Assembly: GCA_934553285.1 (NCBI GenBank)
Contig: CAKTFD010000077.1
Span: 1-10,237, forward strand
Reading direction: 5' to 3'
Length of the DNA stretch: 10,237 bases
From: an uncultured Faecalibacterium sp.
GTDB lineage: Bacteria; Bacillota; Clostridia; Oscillospirales; Ruminococcaceae
Notes under the pieces: model-generated
Seen by the model: only the letters and a program-made list of their open reading frames with translations
Told to the model about the DNA's origin: nothing
The model's database searches: none
Made by a program: the position numbers and the translations under genes
Shown here: in pieces, positions 1 through 5,545 of the stretch
How the letters are laid out: each line of letters opens with the position of its first letter
Position numbering within the stretch: the first letter of the stretch is position 1

Positions 1-828
1 GATCAGGATGGCGTCATCCAGCTCTCCCGCAAGAAGCTCGCATCTCGCAAGGGCATGGAAGAGATCGCCAAGGCAGCTGAATCCGGTGAAGTCGTCGAGG
101 GCGATGTTACCGAGTTCAATAAGGGCGGCGTTGTCGTCAACGTCAAGGGCGTCAAGGTGTTCGTCCCCCGTTCTCAGGCCACTATGCGCCGCGACGAGGA
201 CTACACCGCTCTGGTCGGCCAGCATGTTCAGCTGGTCGTCACCGAGTGCTCCGGCCGCAAGATCGTGGGCAGCATCAACAAGGTCACCGCTGAGCAGAAC
301 AAGGCTAAGCGTGAGGAGTTCTGGGCAAACGTTGAGGTGGGCAAGACCTACACCGGCGTTGTCAAGAGCCTGACCTCTTATGGTGCATTCGTTGACATCG
401 GTGGTGTTGACGGCCTGTGCCACATCAGCGAGCTGAGCTGGAACCGCATCAAGCACCCCTCCGAGGTTGTCTCCGTTGGCGACACCATCGAAGTGTATGT
501 CAAGGACATCGACACCGAGAACCACAAGGTCTCTCTGGGCTACAAGAAGGCCGAGGACAACCCCTGGGAGCAGCTGAAGAACAACTACCCCATCGGCAGC
601 ACCTTCCATGCTCCGGTCGTGTCCCTGACCAAGTTCGGTGCATTCGTCCGCATCCTGCCGGGTGTTGACGGTCTGGTCCACATCAGCGAGATCAGCAATG
701 ACCGCGTTGAGAAGGTCTCTGACGCACTGAAGGTCGGCGATATGGTCGATGTGAAGCTGCTGGATGTTGACTTCGACAAGAAGCGCATCAGCCTGTCCAT
801 GAAGGCTCTGCTGAACGACGCTGAGTAA
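1..828 (+). CDS. rpsA: 30S ribosomal protein S1, C-terminal part (5' end outside the window)
   Basis: S1 binds mRNA through repeated OB-fold S1 domains; in Firmicutes it assists translation or mRNA handling. The frame is open from base 1 with no start in view, so about the last 275 residues are present. The first 30 or so visible residues are the tail of one S1 domain. Three complete S1 domains follow. The first begins at VVEGDVTEFNKGGVVVNVKG. The second has the hallmark YGAFVDIGGVDGLCHISELS. The third has FGAFVRILPGVDGLVHISEIS and ends in RISLSMKALL just before the stop. At least four S1 domains in all fits the roughly 380-400 residue S1 of Firmicutes. In several Clostridia S1 is fused behind IspH; this cannot be judged here because the N terminus is missing. 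The internal ATG at 55 is not the true start, because S1 sequence continues upstream of it. A strong terminator follows 43 bases after the stop. Confidence 0.95.
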   Translation, partial: DQDGVIQLSRKKLASRKGMEEIAKAAESGEVVEGDVTEFNKGGVVVNVKGVKVFVPRSQATMRRDEDYTALVGQHVQLVVTECSGRKIVGSINKVTAEQNKAKREEFWANVEVGKTYTGVVKSLTSYGAFVDIGGVDGLCHISELSWNRIKHPSEVVSVGDTIEVYVKDIDTENHKVSLGYKKAEDNPWEQLKNNYPIGSTFHAPVVSLTKFGAFVRILPGVDGLVHISEISNDRVEKVSDALKVGDMVDVKLLDVDFDKKRISLSMKALLNDAE

Positions 829-871
829 TCAGCCCCTCGTTCGGAAGAAAAGCTTCTGACACAATGCGATC

Positions 872-912
872 AACAGCCCCGTTGCCGGGAAAACGGCGGC
901 GGGGCTGTTTTT
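872..912 (+). terminator. Rho-independent terminator of rpsA
   Basis: A 16-bp stem pairs AACAGCCCCGTTGCCG (872-887) with bases 894-909 around a GGAAAA loop, using two G-U pairs. The T run is at 908-912. A 15-base near-palindrome, TTTTTGT-A-ACAAAAA (908-922), begins in the T run. Confidence 0.93.
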
Positions 913-931
913 GTAACAAAAAATGATTTTC

Positions 932-958
932 TTTCCCGAATGGCGGGAAAAATACAAT
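932..958 (+). promoter_or_regulatory. Possible promoter and operator ahead of the GtrA gene
   Basis: TACAAT at 953-958 resembles a sigma-A -10 box, but no convincing -35 box lies 16-18 bases upstream. A perfect inverted repeat, TTTCCCG-N5-CGGGAAA (932-950), sits directly upstream and could be a regulator site taking the place of the -35 contact. If this -10 is used, transcription would start near 965, leaving a leader of only about 8 bases. Low confidence; read-through past the rpsA terminator is the alternative. Confidence 0.35.
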
Positions 959-972
959 AAAGACATAATTTT

Positions 973-1590
973 ATGGTAAAATGGATCAAGAAGCACTGGG
1001 AAGTGCTGAGCTATCTGGTTTTCGGCGTGCTGTGCACCCTGCTGAACATTGTGCTGTATGCGCTGTTCAATAAGCTGTTCGGCTACACTGCCGCCAACAG
1101 CTGGGGCAATGTGCTGGATAACATCCTGTGCATCCTGTTCGCCTACGCCACCAACCGCGCCTTTGTGTTCCGCAGCAAGACTACCGGCAAAGCCATGGCA
1201 AAAGAGTTTGGCACCTTTGTCACCTGCCGTCTGGGTACGATGCTGCTGGACACGGCGATCATGCTGGTGCTGGGCAATCTGCTGGCTGCGCAGGGTGCAG
1301 CGCTGATGGACAACTTAATGCAGGGGGCACTGAGCGTGGTGTCCCACTGGTTTGGCCCGGATACGGCCATCCAGATGGCAGCATCCTATGCGGGCACACC
1401 GGCGGGGGTCACGGATGGCTCTGCCGCCATTGCCGTCATCGGCGGTGCCGACGGCCCCACGGCGATCTTCGTTACCAGCCGCTACAATGCGCAGGCACTG
1501 TGGGGCCTTGCCGTGAAGGTGTTTTCCAATGTACTGGTGATCGTGCTGAACTATGTGTTCAGCAAGCTGATCATTTTTAAGAAAAAGTAA
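973..1590 (+). CDS. GtrA-family membrane protein with an inserted OadB-like IGGADGPTAIFV segment
   Basis: GtrA-family proteins are small four-helix membrane proteins linked to moving lipid-linked sugars across the membrane or to cell-surface polysaccharide; the substrate here is unknown. Likely helices are at residues 11-33, 47-66, 84-105 and 176-202. Family hallmarks visible are the ILFAYATNRAFVF segment (51-66) after helix 2, the charged segment before helix 3, and the closing NYVFSKLIIFKKK. The protein has 205 residues, against roughly 120-150 for typical GtrA. The excess lies between helices 3 and 4 (about 106-172) and includes AVIGGADGPTAIFVTSR (154-170). That sequence matches the signature of the beta subunit of sodium-pumping decarboxylases (OadB/GcdB), whose aspartate is needed for sodium transport. 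No good ribosome binding site precedes the ATG at 973 and no alternative start exists nearby. It is the first gene of a close-packed set with the 44-residue peptide (37-base gap) and deoC. The GtrA call is by motif and topology. Confidence 0.8.
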   Translation: MVKWIKKHWEVLSYLVFGVLCTLLNIVLYALFNKLFGYTAANSWGNVLDNILCILFAYATNRAFVFRSKTTGKAMAKEFGTFVTCRLGTMLLDTAIMLVLGNLLAAQGAALMDNLMQGALSVVSHWFGPDTAIQMAASYAGTPAGVTDGSAAIAVIGGADGPTAIFVTSRYNAQALWGLAVKVFSNVLVIVLNYVFSKLIIFKKK

Positions 1591-1627
1591 GGTTCTACCA
1601 ATCAAAACATTTAGGAGGTACGGTTTT

Positions 1628-1762
1628 ATGAAGCGTGGTCTGAAAGGTTTTGCATTTCTGGTCTCCGGTCTGGTGCTGGGCATCATTGGTGCAACGGTCT
1701 CTGCAACTGCAATTGCCCTGAGTGCTGTCGGCATGGCAAAGGTGCGCCGTGCCAGCAAGTAA
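1628..1762 (+). CDS. Small one-helix membrane peptide of unknown function (44 aa)
   Basis: This short gene begins MKRGLKGFAFLVSGLVLGII and ends AKVRRASK. It has a basic N terminus (K2, R3, K6), one hydrophobic segment at residues 8-36 rich in glycine, alanine and serine, and a basic tail (K38, R40, R41, K44). It looks like a single transmembrane helix or an uncleaved signal anchor. Small residues recur about every four positions (G14, G18, G21), the pattern used in helix-helix packing. An excellent ribosome binding site, AGGAGG at 1613-1618, sits nine bases before the ATG, which makes translation very likely. It lies 37 bases after the GtrA gene and 15 bases before deoC on the same strand, so the three are probably co-transcribed. 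A partner role for the GtrA protein is a guess from position only. I do not recognise a family. Confidence 0.75.
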   Translation: MKRGLKGFAFLVSGLVLGIIGATVSATAIALSAVGMAKVRRASK

Positions 1763-1777
1763 AACGGAGGAAACAAG

Positions 1778-2443
1778 ATGAATCGTGAAGAAATTCTCTC
1801 CCACGTCGATCATACTCTGCTGAAGCCGGAGGCTACCTGGCCCCAGATCCAGACCCTGTGCGACGAAGCCATTGCAAACCACACCGCATCCGTCTGCATC
1901 AACACCTGCTATGTGAAGCAGGCGGTGGAGTATATGGCGGGCCGTATCCCGGTGTGCTGCGTGGTGGGCTTCCCTCTGGGCGCCATGGATACTGCCAGCA
2001 AGGCCTTTGAGGCAAAGACTGCCATCGAGAACGGCGCCGCCGAGGTGGATATGGTCATTAACATCGGCCGCCTGAAGAACAAGGAGTACGATGCCGTGCG
2101 CGAGGATATCCGCGCCGTGAAGCAGGCTGTGGGCGATAAGATCCTGAAGGTCATCATCGAGACCTGCCTGCTGACCGATGAGGAAAAGGAAAAGATGTGC
2201 GATATCGTCTGCGAGGCAGGCGCTGACTACATCAAGACCAGCACCGGCTTCTCCACCGCCGGTGCCAACTTCCACGATGTGGAGCTGATGGTCAAGGGCG
2301 TGCATGGCCGCTGCAAGGTCAAGGCTGCCGGCGGCATCTCCACGGTGGAGGATATGGAGACCTTCCTGGCACTGGGCGCTGACCGCCTGGGCACCTCCCG
2401 CGCTGTCAAGATCCTGAACGGCGAACAGGCAAAGGGCTACTAA
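1778..2443 (+). CDS. deoC: Deoxyribose-phosphate aldolase
   Basis: DeoC is the cytoplasmic class I aldolase that splits 2-deoxyribose 5-phosphate into glyceraldehyde 3-phosphate and acetaldehyde, the last step in breakdown of deoxynucleosides. The 221-residue length is typical of the short bacterial form. Family landmarks are DHTLLKPEAT (11-20), VVGFPLGAM (62-70), EVDMVINIG (89-97) with the catalytic aspartate at D91, YIKTSTGFST (151-160) with the Schiff-base lysine at K153, and VKAAGGI (181-187) with the second active-site lysine at K182. All three catalytic residues are present, so it should be active. GGAGG at 1766-1770 precedes the ATG by seven bases. It is the last gene of the GtrA/small-peptide/deoC unit and is followed by a strong terminator. 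The usual deo partners (deoA, deoB, deoD) are absent from the window, so placement behind a GtrA gene is not the standard deo operon. Confidence 0.96.
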   Translation: MNREEILSHVDHTLLKPEATWPQIQTLCDEAIANHTASVCINTCYVKQAVEYMAGRIPVCCVVGFPLGAMDTASKAFEAKTAIENGAAEVDMVINIGRLKNKEYDAVREDIRAVKQAVGDKILKVIIETCLLTDEEKEKMCDIVCEAGADYIKTSTGFSTAGANFHDVELMVKGVHGRCKVKAAGGISTVEDMETFLALGADRLGTSRAVKILNGEQAKGY

Positions 2444-2462
2444 GCAATATCGCTTTGCGCAA

Positions 2463-2500
2463 GGGGCTGCTGCACCGGATCCGGTGCAGCGGCCCTTTTT
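2463..2500 (+). terminator. Rho-independent terminator of deoC
   Basis: The stem pairs GGGGCTGCTGCAC (2463-2475) with GTGCAGCGGCCC (from 2484), around a GGATCC-containing apex, with one U-G pair (2468:2491). Five T residues follow at 2496-2500. The core GTGCAGCGGC is identical to that of the metK terminator. Confidence 0.93.
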
Positions 2501-2579
2501 GTATAGCGTGGATCTTTGGGAAAAGCATAAGATTTTTGCATCAATTTCAGAAACTTGCCAAAAAAGAGTGATACTATTC

Positions 2580-2608
2580 TTGACAATCTGACGCTGTAAT
2601 GATAGAAT
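2580..2608 (+). promoter_or_regulatory. Sigma-A promoter of metK
   Basis: A consensus -35 box TTGACA (2580-2585) lies 17 bases before TAGAAT (2603-2608). Transcription would start near 2615, about 20 bases before the first stem of the SAM riboswitch. Bases 2501-2579, between the deoC terminator and this promoter, are AT-rich and show nothing else. Confidence 0.85.
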
Positions 2609-2633
2609 ATCTCACGTACCAATTGAATACCGA

Positions 2634-2728
2634 CTTATCAAGAGCGGCTGAGGGGACAGGCCCTGTGAAGCCCGACAACCTGCGCGAGAGCGTAAGGTGC
2701 CAAATCCTGCGGGAAACCGGAAGATAAG
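2634..2728 (+). ncRNA. SAM-I (S-box) riboswitch
   Basis: This is the classic S-box aptamer, which binds S-adenosylmethionine. P1 pairs CTTATC (2634-2639) with GATAAG (2723-2728). Conserved core parts are in order: AAGAGCGGCTGAGGG with the kink-turn, the P2 arm around GGGACAGGCCCTGTGAAGCC, the CCCGACAACC strand, the P3 hairpin with a GAGA loop (2686-2689), AAGGTGCCAAATCC, a short P4, and GGAAGATAAG. It sits between a sigma-A promoter and metK, the SAM synthetase gene, so high SAM should switch metK off. Confidence 0.96.
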
Positions 2729-2735
2729 AGTGCAA

Positions 2736-2770
2736 CGCTCAGGGCTTTCGGCTCTGGGCGCTTTTATTTT
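2736..2770 (+). terminator. Expression-platform terminator of the SAM riboswitch
   Basis: CGCTCAGGGC (2736-2745) pairs with GCTCTGGGCG (2751-2760) around a TTTCG loop, with two G-U pairs, and is followed by a T-rich run interrupted by one A. The 5' arm bases 2736-2740 (CGCTC) can instead pair with upstream GAGCG copies in the aptamer (2642-2646, 2688-2692) or with GAGTG at 2728-2732. These offer alternative antiterminators when SAM is low. The exact alternative fold is inferred. Confidence 0.85.
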
Positions 2771-2832
2771 TCAAAGAAAACTTGATGGAATGGTAGATAC
2801 ACCCACAACTGTAAAATTAGGAGGCAAAACAA

Positions 2833-3987
2833 ATGGCTAGACACCTGTTTACTTCGGAATCCGTCACCGAGGGGCATCCCGATAAGATCTGCGACCAGAT
2901 CTCGGATGCGATCCTGGACGAGATCCTGACCCACGACCCCGATGCCCGCGTGGCCTGCGAGACCTGCGCATCCACCGGCCTTGTGCACATCATGGGCGAG
3001 ATCACCACCAACTGCTACGTAGACTTCCAGAAGGTCGTGCGCGAGGTGGTGGCAGATATCGGCTACACCCGTGCAAAGTACGGCTTTGATGCCGATACCT
3101 GCGCTGTGATCTCCAATATCGATGGCCAAAGCCCCGATATCGCACTGGGCACCAACGATGAGGTGGGCGGTGCCGGTGACCAGGGCATGATGTTCGGTTA
3201 TGCCTGCGACGAGACCCCTGAGCTGATGCCGATGCCCATCAGCCTGGCACACAAGCTGGCCAAGCGCCTGACCGAGGTGCGCAAGAGCGGCGAGATGGAC
3301 TATCTGCGCCCGGACGGCAAGAGCCAGGTGACCGTGGAGTACGATGAGAACAACAAGCCTGTGCGCGTGGATGCCGTGGTCATCTCCAGCCAGCACAGCG
3401 AGAGCGTCAGCATGGAGAAGCTGCGCGCCGATGTGATGGAAAAGGTCATCAAGGCTACCATCCCCGCTGAACTGCTGGATGAGAACACCAAGTATTACAT
3501 CAACCCCACCGGCCGCTTTGTTGTGGGCGGCCCGCAGGGCGATACCGGCCTGACCGGCCGTAAGATCATCGTGGACACCTACGGCGGCTATGCACGCCAC
3601 GGCGGCGGCGCCTTCTCCGGCAAGGACCCCAGCAAGGTGGACCGCAGCGCAGCGTATGCTACCCGCTGGGTGGCCAAGAACATCGTGGCTGCCGGCCTGG
3701 CAAAGCAGTGCGAGGTGCAGGTGGCTTACGCCATTGGCGTGGCAAAGCCCGTGTCCATCATGGTGGATACCTTTGGCACCGGCACCGTGGCGGACGAAAA
3801 GATCGAGCAGGCTGTGGAAAAGGTGTTTGACCTGACCCCGGCTGCCATCATCCGCGAGCTGGATCTGCGCAAGCCCATCTACCGTAAGCTGGCCGCTTAC
3901 GGCCACATGGGCCGCGAGGATCTGGGCGTGAAGTGGGAAAACACCAACCGCGTGGAGGCCTTGAAGGCTGCTGTGGCTGCCCTGTAA
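2833..3987 (+). CDS. metK: S-adenosylmethionine synthetase (methionine adenosyltransferase)
   Basis: MetK makes SAM from methionine and ATP, releasing phosphate and pyrophosphate, as a cytoplasmic tetramer. The 384-residue length is typical. Landmarks include FTSESVTEGHPDKICDQISD (6-25) with the catalytic histidine in GHPDK (14-18), the loop GAGDQGMMFGYA (113-124), and the phosphate-binding GGGAFSGKDPSKVDRSAAYA (257-276) with its catalytic lysine and the family DRSAAY motif. The C-terminal GHMGRED and WE/TN residues also match. AGGAGG at 2819-2824 precedes the ATG by eight bases. It stands alone behind the SAM-I riboswitch and before its own terminator, so it is a single-gene, product-controlled unit. 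No key residue appears to be missing. Confidence 0.98.
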   Translation: MARHLFTSESVTEGHPDKICDQISDAILDEILTHDPDARVACETCASTGLVHIMGEITTNCYVDFQKVVREVVADIGYTRAKYGFDADTCAVISNIDGQSPDIALGTNDEVGGAGDQGMMFGYACDETPELMPMPISLAHKLAKRLTEVRKSGEMDYLRPDGKSQVTVEYDENNKPVRVDAVVISSQHSESVSMEKLRADVMEKVIKATIPAELLDENTKYYINPTGRFVVGGPQGDTGLTGRKIIVDTYGGYARHGGGAFSGKDPSKVDRSAAYATRWVAKNIVAAGLAKQCEVQVAYAIGVAKPVSIMVDTFGTGTVADEKIEQAVEKVFDLTPAAIIRELDLRKPIYRKLAAYGHMGREDLGVKWENTNRVEALKAAVAAL

Positions 3988-4022
3988 AAAAGCGTTTCCT
4001 CTGTATAGAAGGTAAATGAGGC

Positions 4023-4064
4023 AAGGAGCCGTTGCACAGGATTTTGTGCAGCGGCTCCTTTTTT
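4023..4064 (+). terminator. Rho-independent terminator of metK
   Basis: A long perfect stem pairs GGAGCCGTTGCACA (4025-4038) with TGTGCAGCGGCTCC (4045-4058) around GGATTT, with one U-G pair (4032:4051) and added A-T pairs at the base. The T run continues to 4064. Confidence 0.95.
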
Positions 4065-4315
4065 ATGACGGATAAAAAGTAATACTTTTCTGCGAAAATC
4101 AGATAAAATTTGCGAAATGGTAAAGAATTGGTCGTGTTTTTGTAAGAAACACACATTCTATTTTGGGAAAAGGAAAAACAGCTGTGCAAGGCGCAGAAAA
4201 TCCTGATGTGAAACAAATTGATATGGCGCAATCGACAAAATGTGATAAAATAAAACCAGATATGCGCTCTTGTGTGCATGGTACGGATCGTAAACAGCAA
4301 TAAGGAGTTATGACT
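4065..4315 (+). promoter_or_regulatory. AT-rich leader and promoter region of prs
   Basis: About 250 bases without a gene, much richer in A and T than the flanking genes. The best sigma-A candidate is TTGATA (4218-4223), then 17 bases, then TGTGAT (4241-4246). An alternative is the extended -10 TGA-TAAAAT (4243-4251) with no clear -35. An inverted repeat, GTGTTT-N7-AAACAC, is at 4134-4152, and a small hairpin CTGTGC-AAG-GCGCAG is at about 4182-4196. I recognise no known riboswitch here. The prs ribosome binding site AGGAG is at 4303-4307. Confidence 0.5.
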
Positions 4316-5458
4316 ATGTCTATTGAAATTTCCCCCAAGTCGTTCTTTGAGCAGCCCAGTGTGGCGGATATGCGGCTGATCGCCTGCCCCGGTGCAGAGG
4401 AGCTGACCGGCCTGATCGACAAGCACCTGGTCCGTTGGGCCAAGGCTGCCGGAATTGAAAAAGATACCTTCATCATTCCTTGCGACTGCCCCCGCTTCCA
4501 GAGCGGTGATGCAAAGGGCCTGGTCAAGGAGTCTGTGCGCGGCGATGATATCTTTATCGTGGTGGACCCGGGCAACTACAGTGTGACCTACAAGCTGTTC
4601 AACTATGAGAACCACATGTCTCCGGACGATCACTTTGCAAACCTGAAACGTCTGATCCAGGCTGTGGCGGGCAAGGCACACCGTGTGTCCGTCATCATGC
4701 CCAGCCTGTACGGCGGCCGTCAGCATCGCCGTGTGGTGCGCGAGAGCCTGGACTGCGCTGTGGCACTGCAGGAGCTGCAGACCATGGGCGTGCGCAACAT
4801 CATCACCTTTGATGCCCACGACCCCCGCGTGCAGAACGCTGTGCCTCTGATGAGCTTTGATAACGCCATGCCCACCTATCAGGTGCTCAAGAGCCTGCTG
4901 AAAAAGGATCCGGACCTCTCCTTCGACAAGGAAAAGTTTACCGTGGTCAGCCCGGACGAGGGCGCAATGAACCGCAACATGTACTTCTCCAGCGTGCTGG
5001 GCTGCAACCTGGGCATGTTCTACAAGCGCCGTGACTACACCCGCGTGGTGAACGGCCGCAACCCCATCGTGGCACACGAGTACCTGGGCGAGAGCGTGGA
5101 AGGCAAGACCGTCTTTATCGCAGACGACATCATTGCTTCCGGCGAGAGCATGCTGGAAGTGGCCAGCAACCTGAAAGAGCGCGGCGCTGCCCACATCATC
5201 GCCAACGCTACCTTCCCGCTGTTCACCAGCGGCCTGGAAAAGTTCGATAAGGCTGTGGCAGAGGGCACCCTGACCTACGTTGTGGGTACCAACCTGACCT
5301 ACCGTATGCCGGAGCTGCTGACCCGCGACTGGTATGTGGATGTGGATGTTTCCAAGTATGCTGCCTACTTTGTGGTGGCACTGAACCACGATATGTCCGT
5401 TTCCAGCATCATCGATCCGCTGAAAAAGATCGAGAACCTGCTGGCAAACCGCAAGTAA
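4316..5458 (+). CDS. prs: Ribose-phosphate pyrophosphokinase, long divergent form
   Basis: The enzyme transfers pyrophosphate from ATP to ribose 5-phosphate to make PRPP, the precursor of purines, pyrimidines, histidine and NAD. It has 380 residues from this start, against about 310-320 for the common bacterial Prs, and its motifs are divergent but in order. They are FQSGDAKGLVKESVRGDDIF (61-80), like the N-terminal F-x-GE...VRG segment; MPSLYGGRQHRR (128-139), replacing YGYARQDRK; FDAHDPRVQN (165-174), replacing DLHA; VVSPDEGAMNR (210-220); YKRRDYTRV (236-244), the loop with KRR; and the PRPP-binding ADDIIASGES (269-278), replacing VDDMIDTAGT. Two starts are possible. The ATG at 4310 lies only two bases from AGGAG, while the ATG at 4316 lies eight bases away, so 4316 is preferred. 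It is a lone gene closed by its own terminator. Confidence 0.92.
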   Translation: MSIEISPKSFFEQPSVADMRLIACPGAEELTGLIDKHLVRWAKAAGIEKDTFIIPCDCPRFQSGDAKGLVKESVRGDDIFIVVDPGNYSVTYKLFNYENHMSPDDHFANLKRLIQAVAGKAHRVSVIMPSLYGGRQHRRVVRESLDCAVALQELQTMGVRNIITFDAHDPRVQNAVPLMSFDNAMPTYQVLKSLLKKDPDLSFDKEKFTVVSPDEGAMNRNMYFSSVLGCNLGMFYKRRDYTRVVNGRNPIVAHEYLGESVEGKTVFIADDIIASGESMLEVASNLKERGAAHIIANATFPLFTSGLEKFDKAVAEGTLTYVVGTNLTYRMPELLTRDWYVDVDVSKYAAYFVVALNHDMSVSSIIDPLKKIENLLANRK

Positions 5459-5468
5459 TCTATAAACC

Positions 5469-5512
5469 AAAGGGAGCCATTGCACAGATCCTTGTGCAGT
5501 GGCTCCCTTTTT
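5469..5512 (+). terminator. Rho-independent terminator of prs, shared with convergent MATE gene
   Basis: The stem pairs GGGAGCCATTGCACA (5472-5486) with TGTGCAGTGGCTCCC (5493-5507), extended by A-T pairs at 5469-5471, around GATCCT. It has one U-G pair (5480:5499), and the T run reaches 5512. It lies 33 bases from the stop of the convergent MATE gene. Read on the minus strand the stem also forms, apart from one A-C mismatch, but its following T run is poor, so it mainly serves prs. Confidence 0.93.
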
Positions 5513-5545
5513 GCATCCTTTTTTGTAAGCCCTAAAAAGCGGCGG

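Noticed and set aside
3848..5485. Long open frame on the minus strand opposite prs
   Set aside because: It is rich in His, Gln, Val and Leu, has no recognisable domain, runs through the prs and metK terminators, and lies antisense to a clear prs gene. It is a shadow of GC-biased codons.
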